Assembly (NCBI GenBank): GCA_907163375.1
Contig: CAJQUW010014363.1
Coordinates: 434,001 to 498,000, forward strand
DNA from: Prostheceraeus crozeri
Lineage: Eukaryota > Platyhelminthes > Polycladida > Euryleptidae
Direction: 5' to 3'
Length of the DNA: 64,000 bases
Shown in pieces: positions 1-12,426 of the stretch (position 1 is the stretch's first letter; each line of letters opens with the position of its first letter). A model generated the notes under the pieces. That model saw only the letters and a list, made by a program, of their open reading frames with translations, did not search any database and was not told the origin of the DNA. The translations under genes and the position numbers were made by a program.

Positions 1-1944
1 TTAGTTTTTAGGATCACAAGACCTGCTGATGATTCCTGATGTTGGATAAAAATGCCTCATCTCAGGACTAGGAATTCTTACGATTTTTCATCTGAGGATG
101 GAACCCAACACTCAATTATTCTGCTGAAATAGAAAATGCACTTTCTCTTGCATTGTCTTATTAAAGAGAATTATGGATTGATGCTTGTTCCCTCTGAGAA
201 TGTCAGGTGATCAGAAAAATTCAACGGAAGTCAAAAAGTACAAGCAATCTATTTACACCTATTTCACTGTTACTGTTTACACTACATTCTCACATTGAAG
301 TTTCCATCTCGATAGAAATATTTTCCATCTCAACCTGCGTATCAGATTACTTTCTTATCAGTTTTACTCTGCAGTCCCCATGCAGTTAATTATTATGATG
401 GATTAATTGAAGGGGAGAGATCGCGTGAGATGGAATCACGAATTTGCATTCAGGTAACATTCTTATGCAAAATCGGTGAAGATCTCGTGGTTTATCAATG
501 CTGCACGTGGTTATTTCAAATTGTGAGGTATGGGAGAGTCCGTGAGTCAACAAGTTCCACGAATCCGTCGATGTTCGCGCGAGTGTTTCTGAATTTTAGA
601 TGCACATGTCCCAAGTGAGGGGCAGCAGTGAGTAACACGCCGCAGGGGAGCGAAACGAGAACGTGAGAGTGAAAAAGACGCCAGAAACCCGAATCTCAAC
701 CAAGTCGCAGTAAAAATGCAAACAACTTCGTTGCTCTTATCTCCAGTTGTTCGAGCGCGGCTCTCTCAGTTCTCTTGAACTCTTAGGTTATTACAGTGGT
801 AGAACTATTTCACGTACATCACCGGAAAGATGGAGAATCTTAATTCTCAAGAATGAAGCTGTTGAATTGCATCATTGTCCATTTATTCATTTTTTACCAT
901 GTAGATGTGGATACTAATTGACTAATGTAACAAAAAGGTTATCATTTTGTTTATCAAACATAATTGAAGTTTAGGTGTGTAATATTGGACGTCTGATTCC
1001 CATGATGACAAGTCAATTGCACATATGGAACTTGGCCGCTTGGAACTTTCGATCTACCCTTCGATCGCTATTTTATTTCCATTTCACACGGTCTTCGGTC
1101 TGGTCTGGATGAGCATCAAGAATTTTTAGACTCTTTTTGAAACAGATAATTTGAAGCATTTAAATTGCAGTTTGACCGCTGTGATTGTAGCCTTCGCACT
1201 TGACTTACACCACGCATCCTCTCATCTATGGAGTTGAATAATTACAAATCATATTCTATGAAATGAAATAAAAAAAGTACATCTCAGATGTCTGTCTGTA
1301 TACAAAGATGCAGCTAAGTCGTTTTACCAAGAATTGCGTACGCTGATAGGGACATGAAACATTACAATGCAAGTGTTTCGTTTTCAATCTAGTCCCCAAT
1401 ATCGTTTAACGAATCATCTAAAGTAGGCTAGTTTCAATTTCTTTCAGTCATAACGGTGACCTCAAAGCGGTTCTCTGCAATGCACTGAATTCGTTTAACC
1501 GGCAAGATTTTAAATGCTTAAATTTTATGTATATTGGGTGAATTTCATGCCAACATCGCAGTTCAGTATCAACTTGATCATCGATGCACGAAGTTTATCT
1601 AGTTGTCTACAATCTATCACATAGAAATTGACAACAATAAAACCTCTAGAATGGAAATTAAGCTTCATGCAATGCACAATAACGGCACATAAATCGCACG
1701 CATTTTCACTTAGATGCACCTGCCAACGGCTGTATCATTGGGTTAGAATCAGTCACATGAGTAAATCGAAGCATTTAATTGGTTCTTCATGCGCCAGCTT
1801 AGTTCCCTCGGATGTGCCGCGACCTTGAGTCAATTTCCATTCTAGCGAACTTCAGATAAACAGTTTATTTCTATGATCTATCACAATCTCAACAGCTGAA
1901 GCTGCCAAGCGACATTTTTCGAAGTATTGGCATTTATTAGTCAT
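1..1944. other. No gene recognised
   Basis: AT-rich sequence without a recognisable coding region, RNA gene or element end. A more GC-rich stretch around 540-780 has no long reading frame. It could be untranslated or promoter sequence of a host gene lying to the left, but nothing proves this. Confidence 0.4.
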
Positions 1945-2018
1945 GCGCAGCTTTGAACCACCGGCGTTGCACCTGGAGAGAATTCAATTGCACAATTTAA
2001 CCACTAGGCCACCACGCC
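1945..2018 (-). repeat. tRNA-derived SINE head (degenerate)
   Basis: Read on the minus strand this starts with a tRNA-like 5' end and a perfect pol III A box (TGGCCTAGTGG, plus positions 2001-2011). A B-box-like GGTTCAAAGC follows at 1950-1959, at tRNA-like spacing. The acceptor ends do not pair and the anticodon arm does not fold, so it is not a working tRNA gene. It is best read as the tRNA-related head of an old SINE whose body would run to lower coordinates. Confidence 0.5.
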
Positions 2019-4011
2019 ATCTATCGAGCGCGTGAATTTTCCAGCAAGTCACTGCTCCATCGCAGACATGTAGAGGATGAATTCTATTCAGCAGTCACTC
2101 AACGCAGCATCCGAGCTGCTTCACACAAGCTCTATTTACTACATGTTTTCACAACTAACGTAACCTGGCTATTGATAAATGCATCCAATTTGTGGTCATT
2201 TGTCTACAATAGTTCACTGAAAGTCTCAAATTTGTCTGATTTTGTAACCCGACAATCCCAGCCCGAACCTGAGTCACATGTTTGGTTTGAAGCGCATGAA
2301 ACAATTCACAGTCATATTAAGAACATCTTTTAATAAGCCAAGTCACACAGCAATTCAATCTTTGCACATTCTCAAATTCTATTACTCCCTAGACTGTCTC
2401 ATATTCACTTATGGTCCCTCAAAAGTGGCTTTTCATCTTGCCTTTGATTGTAAATATTATTTATCAACTGTTGACTTTTTATATGATCGGAAAATGTTCA
2501 ATTAGGGAGGGGTTTCGTTTCTGCAAGTTATAATGAAAATCAAGGGAGAGTGAAAGCCAAAGAATGCTTACAACCTTTACCTTTACTAAATATGAACCCT
2601 GAACAAATCATGTGTTGCCGATGCATTAACAAAGGCATGTGGTGCATGTTGAACAGGTTCTCAGACGAGATTGCGATTCGCACTGTCAACGACTTGTTAG
2701 ATAAATTACTGATGCAGATAACTACTTCGATGCTCCACGTGCGCTGGTGTCAGGTGTGAATTGATCTGTAAAAATGAAGTATCAATGACTTGCTGATGCG
2801 AATAGAGACAAGTGATTTAATATAAAATGCATATTCAGCAATTTCTCTGTTGACACTGATCACAGACTCAAAAATAGCGCACTCAAAAATATTTCGGTTT
2901 TTTGGTTTTTCAAAAGCGATTTGATTTCCTGGGATAAAATGCCAATTTATAAAGCGAAATTCTTTGAATAAAAATTATGTACTTTGTTAATAGCAAAGAT
3001 TGGCAATGATAAAATGACATAATTTTATCCTGAGGAAAAATGATATAATTTTATATAATTTTATTTTAGAAAAATGATAAAAAATTGATATCATAAGAAA
3101 TGTTTGCTTCAATTATGTTTTCTTATCATAGATTTTGTATTGAAACAAGTTTAGTCTCTTTCGTTTGTTTTACCAATGTCCTTCCCCACTGGTTGATTCA
3201 TGTAGCGAAAAGCGATACGCTATTGTCTGTCAGTCAGTCTGTCTATCGCACAGATTGACAATGATTGAACACTGAACTCAATAATAACTGTCTTGATGTT
3301 TTTGAAGTCTGTATTTGGAATACATCGGTTGCATGCAATCTAATTTTAATTTCATTGCTAGGAGCAGTAAAAGTATCATGGTAGGCCCTAGCAGTGTAAA
3401 TCGAAAAATTCGTATGACTACTGTAGATCTATTTTCTGTGTAGGCCCATAAAATGATATCATTGCCGATCATAGGTTAATAGGCCTATTAAATGAAGAAG
3501 TCGTTGCATTTAAAGAAAATGGAAGTGTACATTGTGTTTCGGTGAATGGCAATGTTCATTGAGCTTTTTTCATCAGTTAAGGTTTCAGTTGCAAATAATT
3601 GCTTCTCAATTCTTCACACTTTATTTGAAGATCATTGCCCTATGCTTTTCCATGATAGTTTCCCCAAAACTTATCATATCAATGCGCTGAAAAAACACGA
3701 TATTTACATGAATATATCTATGACTCAAATAACCTTTTTGTCAAACATAGCAAAAAAGGATATCTATGATGCCTATAACAATTGCTCATTACCTGTAATG
3801 TGTACCTGTACATGTATGCCTACGTCATGCAGAAACTAATGAATACATATACATGTGATTTTAAGAACATGGTTAAAAAATCATTTATCAATTGTAAAAG
3901 TGCAATTGTTAAATTTCCCACTGAATTGAATATTTATCTGAGGAGCCTGGGAAACTTGATCTTCACCTTGATACGTCAGCATTTGCGATGTACATGCCTC
4001 TTCTTCCATTC
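2019..4011. other. No gene recognised
   Basis: AT-rich DNA. The stretch 2880-3130 is especially rich in TTTTAT/ATAAAAT runs. Short open frames here (for example 3546-3839) show no family features and are judged chance. Confidence 0.4.
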
Positions 4012-5060
4012 TCACCTTCCAGTACTTTCCCACTCTTTTTTCACCACTGATCGCTTGGATGTTGCCACGGAAAGAGCCTTAGACATAGAGGAAAAATCGG
4101 AGTCTTTTCTTTTTCTGTTATATCGTTCAATGCTTCCAGGGTCTTTGTGACCTGTATTTGAAGCTATCTCAGAATTTGAAAATCCATTAGCTTTGAGCAC
4201 CGTTATATGAGTCACACGGATACAGTGATTAGTGTTTCTTTCAGAAAGTTTTAATTCTGTTGACAATGTTCTCATACGTGTTGCAATAGTGTTAATACCA
4301 GTTGTTTGTTTGCTGGTGAACCAACATCTATTTGCGAGTCCCTTCGAATAATTTTTGCAAGGTTTTGGGAATAAGTGAATTCCCTCAATTGAACTTATCT
4401 TACTCAAATACAGCTTGAGTCCTTGTACTGGACAACATCCATCGTCCTCTTCGGTATATGCGTACATGCGGACTTTTTTCATATCCTGAAATTCTGATTG
4501 AGTCAAAGAAGCTTTTGCATTTTTTTGAAAGTAATTCGTGGTTTAGGCAAACAGATTCCAGATCATCGGAATCTCTACAAAAAGAGAAGCTTCTTCTGTC
4601 AAGTTGAGGCAACGTTTCTCTTCCACGAAAGCCGAAATAATAAATAAGATTAAAAATTACTTCCTGTTGCAACACTGATCTGTCAAAATAATTCTTTATC
4701 TTTTGAAAGTCTTTGTCTTCGATGGCAGGATAGGAATCACGATCTTTTGGTTGATTGGATTTTTTGAATTTTTGTACCATAGTGACAAGCATTCTGTTTG
4801 ACTTTTCAAAACGATGATCAGAAATGATATGTACATCTTTGCGTACGAATTGAAAATGTCTATGTAAAACAGCTCGAATGCAAATCAGGTTCACAAAAAC
4901 TTTGTAAATCTTTCAACTGTGTTTTCCATTTGCTTGCGAGAAGATTCTGGTATTCCACTCTTTTCCAGTTCGTTTAGCTCTTTTAAGACATCATTTGCAA
5001 CATCCTCCTCTTCGCTATTAAGATAGTTTAGGAATCCACTTGATAATTCACTAATATATC
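4012..5060 (-). pseudogene. Crypton-type tyrosine recombinase relic (DUF3504-like), copy 1
   Basis: Two overlapping frames carry the catalytic half of an animal Crypton recombinase. The first conserved Arg is in FGFRGRETLPQL (about 4610-4640). The HxxR box is in NTNHCIRVTH (about 4205-4235). The last His and the Tyr nucleophile lie in GHKDPGSIERYNRK (about 4105-4150). A third frame up to about 5060 still reads like the acidic N-terminal region (EEEDVANDVLKELNELE). The part that normally joins this N-terminus to the catalytic domain is missing, and the frame changes near 4400-4500, so the gene is dead. Such recombinases cut and join DNA through a Tyr-3'-phosphate link and insert circular Crypton DNA. 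Element ends were not found. Confidence 0.8.
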
Positions 5061-5730
5061 GTATTCCCGGCTCCGTCCGTCACCCACTCCAACTCATCTG
5101 TGCTAAGGCCAGAAATTTCTTCTCTTAGTACGTTTGAAAGGTTTAACATCGTAGACAACAGTATCAATATAAATGATTTAGTTTTGGTTCATGTGTACTA
5201 TTGAAATTCAAATCAGTCATCTACGCATCATGACAATTTTATTATTTTATTCTATATCTATAACATGGATCACGCTTTTTTCTGCATTGTTTCACGGTAT
5301 TTTCCCATAGAAATACAGATAAATGAATAGCTTCCTAATGAGATGTTAAGACTGCAATACTTAGAAATTAGACGGGCAGCCAAAAATTCTATAGCGAAAC
5401 GCATCGTCTTGCAAGGTAGGTCAATGAACATAAATTTTTTCAATGTGCATAAAATTATGTCATAATTCTGTATCATGAATTACGCAGATCTACTGAAAAT
5501 CAAAAAAAGACCTCTTCAACATATCTCCAAAACTCAAAAGTCCATCGTCAGTGTTAATAAATAAATTAACATAATAAAATACAATCTCTTTAACGAACTA
5601 CTATATATAAATGCTTTCCCAATCATTAAACTTCCATTAGCGCATCATTAGCATTCCTATAGTAACTAACACTGCTTGGAAGGGTATTTTAAAAAAATGT
5701 AGCGAAATTTTTCGCCCCGAAAGCTAGTTA
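5061..5730. other. No gene recognised
   Basis: AT-rich spacer. No element end, RNA gene or plausible coding region was seen. Confidence 0.4.
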
Positions 5731-6237
5731 GATTGTTTAAGCGTATCACTTTGCTAAAAGTGCAACCTGATTCAAACAGATGGCACATGCAGGAACTTAA
5801 TAAGTGGGCAAAAAGAAATTTTTAATACCTTACAGAGATAGGAAAAATAGTCGTGCGTCGCTTGCAGATTGCTCTGAATTCCTTTGAAATGCTCCGATCG
5901 CCACGACTCCTTCAGATTCGAAGAATTCAGATCATTGCGCAAAAGTTTTCTCGATAATGTTGGTCTTTCCGATCATTAGTAAAAGAGATAGCAGCCACAC
6001 GGAAAACGTTCGCATGGTTCTCTGTAGAACTTGACATCGTTCGTGTCTCTTTGCAGTGTGATCAGATTGATAAGTCACAGAAACTTTGCACAATTTGGCG
6101 TGTTTAATGTTGAACTGGCTGCTCATTGTTCGATTGCTATGGTAATTAATCTGGAGATTGTGCTATTTCATTTACGTTACATGTTCCAGTGTTTCCCTTC
6201 TAGTCAAACAGAACAAGAGACGACCTGTCTAATTCTG
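5731..6237 (+). repeat. Fold-back repeat family, single-arm copy
   Basis: This 0.5-kb block matches the left arm plus loop of the large hairpin at 49048-49974, starting with GATTGTTTAA and ending near CCTGTCTAATTCTG. The second arm is absent here. Other fragments of the same family are at 46365-46475 and 55025-55131. No protein is encoded. Confidence 0.85.
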
Positions 6238-6317
6238 TATCATAGACTGTTCGTTCAATCGTGGTCGAAGCACTGAAAGCTATGCGCTAATCAACATTTA
6301 GCGCAACATCTAATACA

Positions 6318-7653
6318 ATGAATAGACGAGTTGCTCTTCATAACATCAGAATTTTATGTCCATCAATCTCAACGTATTGTGGCAGGAAGTCAAGAATACT
6401 CTCAAGAAGGAGCCACACAAAGGAGATCCTCTTGCCATGGTATGCAATAAACACTTTTTTGATAATTCAAAGTTTGAAGAATTTGCTACCGCAAGTGAAA
6501 CAAGTTTGGTTTGCAGATGATTCTTCAGGTGATGGTTCAGTGAAAGATTTAAAGACATGGTATGAAATCCAAAAAAATGAGGGGAGAAGGTTTGGTTATC
6601 TCATAAACGGAAATAAAAGTTGTGTCATAGTGAAAGTCACGAAAAATATTTGCAAGCTGCAGAAATATTCAAAGATGAAGTTAATGTGACATTTTAGAGC
6701 GACTTCTTGGAGCAGTTATTGGTTGAAGTAGTTATAGAGACGAGTATTGAAAAAATATGATGAAAAAGTGGAATGATGAACTTGTTGTCCTCAACAAATT
6801 TGCCAAATTACAGCTTCAAGCAGCATACTGACTTTTTACGAAAGCGCATCGATCCAAATTCTCCTTCATGCGGACTATCGAAAACTTTGTGGATCATACT
6901 GAATTGTTGCAGCATACAATAAGTAACATTTTAATCCCAACTCTTTTTCAGTCGGACGTTCCTTTCACGGAGCTTCTGGAACTTTTCAGCTCATCTCCTA
7001 GTGTTGGTGGTTCAATTATGCCATCTTTTCAATTGATTCGCCAATACAAGCTAAATCAGCAGAAGAAATAACGAAAGTGCATGTTGAATCGATTTTATCA
7101 CAGAAATCGTTTCGAGAAAGAGAAAACTCGCAAATATACCAAAAACATGGATGAGATGAAATAAGAAAGTTTAAGGGAAAGACAGCGAGCAATTGATAAT
7201 AAATTATCGCCAGAAATGCTAAAAGCTGTACAGCAATTGATGGATAAAGGAGCAAGCTCATGGTTGACTGCTATTCCGCTAGAGTATCAAGGTTTGGTTT
7301 TGAACATGCAAGAATTTAGAGACTCATTGCGATTGCGATACAATATGGAATTATCAAATTTACCATGTTATTATGCATGTGGAGAAAAATTCTGAACTAA
7401 CCATGCGTCATCATGCAAAAAAGGAGGTTTTGTGGCGAAACGACATGACGATAGAAAGGATTTAATAACCCTTCTCATTTCAAAGGTGTGTAAAAATGTT
7501 GAATCTGATCCAAGTCCTATGCCGTTATACGATTAACAATTCCGTTTCAAATCAGCTAACACTTGAGAAGAGACTAGATTGAATGTTAAGGCTAGTGAAT
7601 TTTGGTATCACGGAGTCACACCATTTTTTGATGTAAGAATAACGCACGTGAAC
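6318..7653 (+). pseudogene. Non-LTR-type retroelement ORF relic, 5' part (reverse transcriptase to nuclease)
   Basis: Fragmented frames preserve, in order, part of the palm before the catalytic box (ALHNIRILCP...), the reverse transcriptase FADD box in VWFADDSSGDGSV (about 6500-6540) with the following RFGYLINGNKSCVIVK, a thumb-like KWNDELVVLNKFAKLQLQAAY (about 6770-6830), and a C-terminal Cys/His module CYYACGEKF...CKKGGFV (about 7372-7436). This is followed by RHDDRKD and a nuclease-like FFDVRITHVN (about 7620-7652). The order matches a family of retroelement proteins common in marine invertebrates; assignment to a named clade is not possible by eye. Several stops and frame changes make it a dead copy. 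It is interrupted after FFDVRITHVN by the DNA transposon at 7656-10297 and resumes at 10300. Confidence 0.7.
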
Positions 7654-7659
7654 TACACC

Positions 7660-8110
7660 TTTTTCACATGTTTTTCAGATTCTGTAATATGTAATTTTGA
7701 AAGACAAATTGTAAGCGTTAAATGAATTGCAGTTTTGTCACATGTATTACAAAGTAAAATGAATTTCAGAAGATATGAAAATGCGTGAAATGTATTATGG
7801 AAATGCAATTTATATTTCAGAAAACACAACATGAAATTTCTAAATCAGAAATTGAATTGTAGAATCGTAAATTCATTTTCAGATTATGTTAATATATTTT
7901 CAGATAATATGAAGTCGATTTCAGAAATCTCCAAAATTCGTAATTTGTACTTTTGAATGGTGAGTTGTATTTTCGATAACGTAACATCATTTTCAGAATC
8001 GCAAATTGAATTATCGAAAATGTCAATTGGTTTTCAGAAACCACACGTTGATTTTCAGTTATCATTGCATGTATTTCAGATAAGATCAATTAAAATTCAT
8101 CGACGAGCAA
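7660..8110 (+). repeat. Left subterminal motif array
   Basis: AT-rich zone in which TTTCAGA followed by A/T-rich filler recurs every 20-40 bases. The mirror-image zone with TCTGAAAT lies at 9800-10290. Such arrays could be transposase-binding sites; that role is inferred. Confidence 0.6.
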
Positions 8111-8295
8111 TTACGAATTTTTAAAGAAATTAAGCAAAAGTTCTGCTAAAAGCGATTATCGTTAATACTCGTAGAACAACATTTGGGAATAACTGTAATC
8201 ACTTTGCTAGCCGCAATTTTGGTAAGTGAAAATAAGGAATTTCCATTCAGATATATATTGTATTATACGTGTACATTATATGAAAAAAATCGTGC

Positions 8296-9740
8296 TCAAC
8301 TGCCGGGTTCTATGTCTTGCAAATTAATGGCTGGTGTATGGAAAGTTGCCGAACGTTCTGCCGACCTTGCACAGTCTGCGTTCATAACAGTACCAAAGGC
8401 CGCATCGATGAGATTCTCCAGGTACACTATTCTCTGCTCACCAACTCCAGGTCCTTCAACTGTAGGGATTCCTATTGTAGATTTGACGTGCGATTTGATT
8501 TTCGCCCAGATGTGTTCTATGGGATTCAGCATAGGACTATATGGTCCCAATCGAAGAAATTCTGTTGGTGAACCCTCGAACAGCGAAGTCAAAGAGATGT
8601 GACATGGTGCGTTGTCACAAACCGCAACAAGATCTTCGAGAGTTTCCCCTCTCAACCCAACCATTGAGTACTTCCTCCATCCATTCCCGAGCCGCGATGG
8701 AAGTGAAGCTACCACGTCTTTTTTGTAATCATATGCACTCCGGATGCTGTGATGGCACCAATCAAATGCACATTTGGTCCTGAAAATAAAGGAAATGAAT
8801 AATAGCAAGTCTTATCAAAGGAATGATGATTGGAAAATACACGTTTGGATGATTTAAATAAGGAATAAGTAGATAAAAATTAGAAATGCACATAAAGAGA
8901 AACTGATCAACATTAAAACATGTATATACATGTAATATGATTGCAGATTTAGTGGCATGTAATTAATTTGTTAGAGGTACAACTGATAAACTCGGTCTTA
9001 CCTCGTGCTGTTGGTCTTCTTGATATGGCTCGATTGCCTTGACGAGAACGACCGCAATTCCGGCAGCAGAACAAGTTGAAATTTGTTTCGTCTATCCACA
9101 TCACTTGTCGCCCGTCTTGAATAAATCGTGTGAGCGATTCGACGTACTCCTTCCTCAGCTGCCTATTTCTACCGCTATTCATTTTGTTCGGTTCCCAATG
9201 AATTTTTTTCACCGTATACATCCTGCCGCTGAGGTAATTTCCTATGGAAGTCGTCGAAACAAACTTTTGAAACGTTGAAAAAACTTTGCCCTTCAGCTCA
9301 ACGAGAGACAGAGAGCAATCATCCTCAATCCACTGCAGCATCTGATTGATTTGATCCTCCGTCAAGATCTTTGACTTGCCTCCTACTCTTTTCGCTCCTG
9401 CGATTTCTCCTGAGCGCATCCAGGAGTATGCAGTCTTGTACTTGACTCCTATGGTCTCCGCCAGGACTTTCCAGTCTTCTCCACGATTTGAACACTCCAC
9501 TATAAGTTCTCGCTCTCGGGATGACGTTGGCTTGTACTTTCGCCGTTCGTACTCCTCTGTTTCATCGATGTCTTCCCGACAGAGTGGGCAAAGGCTAGGC
9601 TTATTAATCAAAATAGGAGCGACGCAACCTGAGTGTATCAAGTGCAAGCATGGATTCAGCCTCACGACAGGCTTCCTCGCTAAAGTCGTTTGACAGATAG
9701 AACAATTATCTGATATCTGCATTTTGCTGGTAGAAACCAT
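8296..9740 (-). pseudogene. RING-finger DDE transposase (IS630/Tc1 type), one intron, broken
   Basis: The protein starts at 9740. Residues 14-56 form a RING finger (CSICQTT...CLHLIHSGC...CPLC). A helix-turn-helix region follows, then the first catalytic Asp in VMWIDETNFNLF. A splice donor (GTAAGA, plus 8996-9001) and an acceptor (TTTATTTTCAG just before 8780) bound an intron of about 220 bases; joined, the frame runs smoothly into GPNVHLIGAITASGVHMITKK. Further on are the second Asp in VAVCDNAPCH and the Glu in SPMLNPIEHIWAKIK, about 32 residues later. The frame changes about twice between roughly 8660 and 8730, so the copy is inactive. Transposases of this group excise and insert at TA. A RING domain (usually a ubiquitin ligase module) on such a protein is unusual. 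Confidence 0.8.
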
Positions 9741-9799
9741 GTCTTAGAAGGTGACTTAAATATTGTCCGTCTGCTACTGATACAATACAACTCACATTA

Positions 9800-10290
9800 T
9801 CTTAATTACAATTCACTTTTCACGCCACCAAAAACTGTCGTGAAACCAATATTGATTAACTGAAGTGCATTTTACGATTTCTAAAATACATTTCACGATT
9901 TCTGAATTTCAAAGAATTAAACTGTATTACAAATTTCGTTCTTCATAATACATCTGCTGCTTCTGAAATTCATTTTATGATATCCAATATTCAAATTATT
10001 GTTCTCTCTGCCTTCTAAAATTCAAATCACGTTTCCAAATTACAAATTTTGCTTCTGAAATACAATTTGCTTTATATATATTTTATATTATGAATTCAAA
10101 TTACAATTTACGAATCTGAAATACAAGTTGTGTTTTCTAAAACTCATATGTGACAAGTTCAGGTATTTTCGGAATTCTAAATAACATTTCGGAAATTCAA
10201 TTATTGTTGTCTGAAAATTCGTATGTAATACTTCTGAAAATGAAATAATGTTTCTGAAATCAAACGCATAGAATTCATAATACATGTGAA
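9800..10290 (-). repeat. Right subterminal motif array
   Basis: Mirror image of the zone at 7660-8110: recurring TTCTGAAAT / AATTCAAAT motifs up to the right terminal repeat. It holds no coding region. Confidence 0.6.
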
Positions 10291-10299
10291 GAAGGTGTA

Positions 10300-10665
10300 G
10301 AGACATATGAAAATAAGCCAACCGAAATCATCTTCAAAGAACAAGAACTGGAAAAATAAAGACAACATCTTCAACGATTACTTGATGTGGAGTGTTTACG
10401 AAATTCATTTTCGGAACCAATGGAAGAGTGGGCAGAGAATCCAAAAAGTTTTTACAAAGATTGACAGAAAAGATCTTCGATAAGGAAGGTGAAGAGTTCT
10501 CCAAGGTAATTACCTTGATAAGACCAAAGTTATCCTTCGAGATATTAAAGATTGTTGTTTTATGTATTCGAGGGTCATGCGTCCTTCTCAGAAAAAAGAA
10601 GATCTTCCCACAACCATTGATGATTTTAGGTTCTGAGCAAAGAATGTTGACATTTATTAACTTTT
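10300..10665 (+). pseudogene. Retroelement ORF relic, 3' part
   Basis: Continuation of the relic at 6318-7653 beyond the inserted transposon. The frame from about 10390 reads FGTNGRVGRESKKFLQRL, then EEFSKVITLIRPKLSFEIL and VLCIRGSC, the typical C-terminal block of the same family of retroelement proteins. The two halves together show that the DNA transposon inserted into an existing retroelement. No poly(A) tail is evident. Confidence 0.7.
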
Positions 10666-12426
10666 GAAAGGGATTACACATATGATACAGAGACAAAATT
10701 CTTTCACCTCCTTTCTTCATGTGTTGAATCCATAACTTACCTGACTTTTCTGACTTACCTTCACATTCCAGCCTTACCTTGCTTTTTGCAGATAATTTTT
10801 TGTGTATCTGTTATTGTTGATAGTAAATATAGACTTCCTAACATTTAGCGCATGAAGGCGGTGTGAATGATTTCCATCAATTCTGGTTTTACTACTACAT
10901 CAATGATATCAAATTATTGTTTTCTAACTTCCTACTCAGATAGGTAGTTTCATCAGTACATAATACAGAAATTGTGAAGCGTTGCTGTTGCCGGTCGTGA
11001 AGGATTACATACAACTAAGCAAATACCGCACAGGGTATCAACACCAATGGACAGTGGCATATTACAGTATGCGCTCAATTAAGATGGAATCCGTCGAACG
11101 ACCCTATTATGAGAAGCAAACAAGCCTCCAATCCAAGCTTCTACTTCGCAAAATTTTGAATCAATTATTTTATGTGCTTAGCGAGACACTAACAGAACGT
11201 TTCCGTGGACTCCAGCTCTTCATAAAATTCCAATTCCATATCATGAAATTGGAACCTTTTGAAAGTCAGGGCTATATCATAAAATAACCGATACATTTCT
11301 TGATGTTACTATATTGACCTTGGACATTCCGTTGATATTAAAAGAGTCAGTTAAAAAACTCGACGCTACGGCTGCCACTGACTTAGTAATTTAGTCATTG
11401 TAACTTTTTACCATTTTTGGTTTCACATCTGGCAGATATAATTTCCGTTTCCATCTAGTTTTAAGGAGTTCCATTATAGCTATCACAATCACGTAGAATC
11501 ACATGCGTGAATCATTATCGCATTGTTGAAGGTGTCTATGTACAGATGAGCGATTGATTGTAAGGTGCCCTTCAACCCGCATTTGCAGTGGTCTTGTTGA
11601 GGTTTCAATGTAAGATTTTTGATATTTCACACCAGGGATGCGGAGTCGGCGTCCCAGAGTCCTATCATTTTTTGGAGTCGGAGTCCTATCAAATGATGGG
11701 ACTCCGCACTCCGGCCTATAACTAGACCCGAAATTTAATACAAACAAATTATTTATCCTCGTATGTATGGCTGTCACTGTCTTGATGTCAACTTTCTCCG
11801 TCAAACAAAGGACAGAAACACTGCTGCATGCAAAGCTTGTAATAGTTGAGGGAATGAACCGTGATAGTGAAAAAGGATTGTCTTTTCACTCGTTGGTTTA
11901 ATAGACCCTTTGAGCCCTGAGCCATTCCCACGCCTGTTCCTGAGCCGTTTTCGTGGTTTTTGCGCGAGTTTGTTTTTTGAGAATATTGCAACTTTACGGG
12001 CGTCGACATGGTTATATTAATTCATGATTTCAATTTCCGACTCTCCAAGCTTGTAGAAAAATGTAATTGCTGTTGAACTAGTGACCCAGTTTCAAGGTCA
12101 CACGATCCAACATGGCCTCCAAGATGGTCTACTATTCCCAAATATGAAAGTTTTGAGGACGTAACATATGTTTCTTTTCTTTGGCAAGGCAGTTTTGGCG
12201 AACTAGATTTTGAAAAAAGTCGTCATTTATCCCTCTATTACATTTGAGGTAAAAACAAGATGTATTTTCTAAAAATATCTTCTAATAAATGAAATATAAT
12301 GATGAACAAATATTGCTAAAAATAACTATAATAATAGCTAAAATAACCAATGGCATCTGGTGAACGGCTTCTGTGAGAAAGACGGCTTCCATCGTTGAAT
12401 TCAGCAGCATTTAAATCATCAGAGTC
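10666..12426. other. No gene recognised; GGAGTC-rich patch
   Basis: Mostly AT-rich. At about 11636-11726 there is a degenerate GGAGTC/GACTCC patch with internal inverted symmetry, a common low-complexity type in invertebrate genomes. A block near 11885-11960 (TTTGAGCCCTGAGCC) might be the far end of the piggyBac relic to the right, but the match is too poor to call. Confidence 0.35.

Larger units (their letters stand above)
7656..10297 (-). mobile_element. IS630/Tc1-superfamily DNA transposon with RING-transposase
   Basis: The ends are inverted repeats starting CACCTTTTTCACATG (left) and CACCTTCTTCACATG (right, reverse strand), each next to a TA dinucleotide (7654-7655 and 10298-10299). This is the target duplication used by the superfamily. 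Between the ends lie two roughly 450-500-bp subterminal zones built from degenerate TTTCAGAA/TTCTGAAAT motifs in opposite orientation, and one transposase gene on the minus strand. The element sits inside the retroelement relic whose two halves continue on either side. About 2.64 kb long; the transposase is broken. Confidence 0.85.

Noticed and set aside
1945-2018. Functional tRNA gene
   Set aside because: The A and B boxes are present but the acceptor stem does not pair and the anticodon arm does not fold; better a SINE remnant.
3546-4150. Two plus-strand frames of 97 and 122 codons
   Set aside because: Composition is AT-driven, and the second overlaps the Crypton relic antisense. No domain seen.
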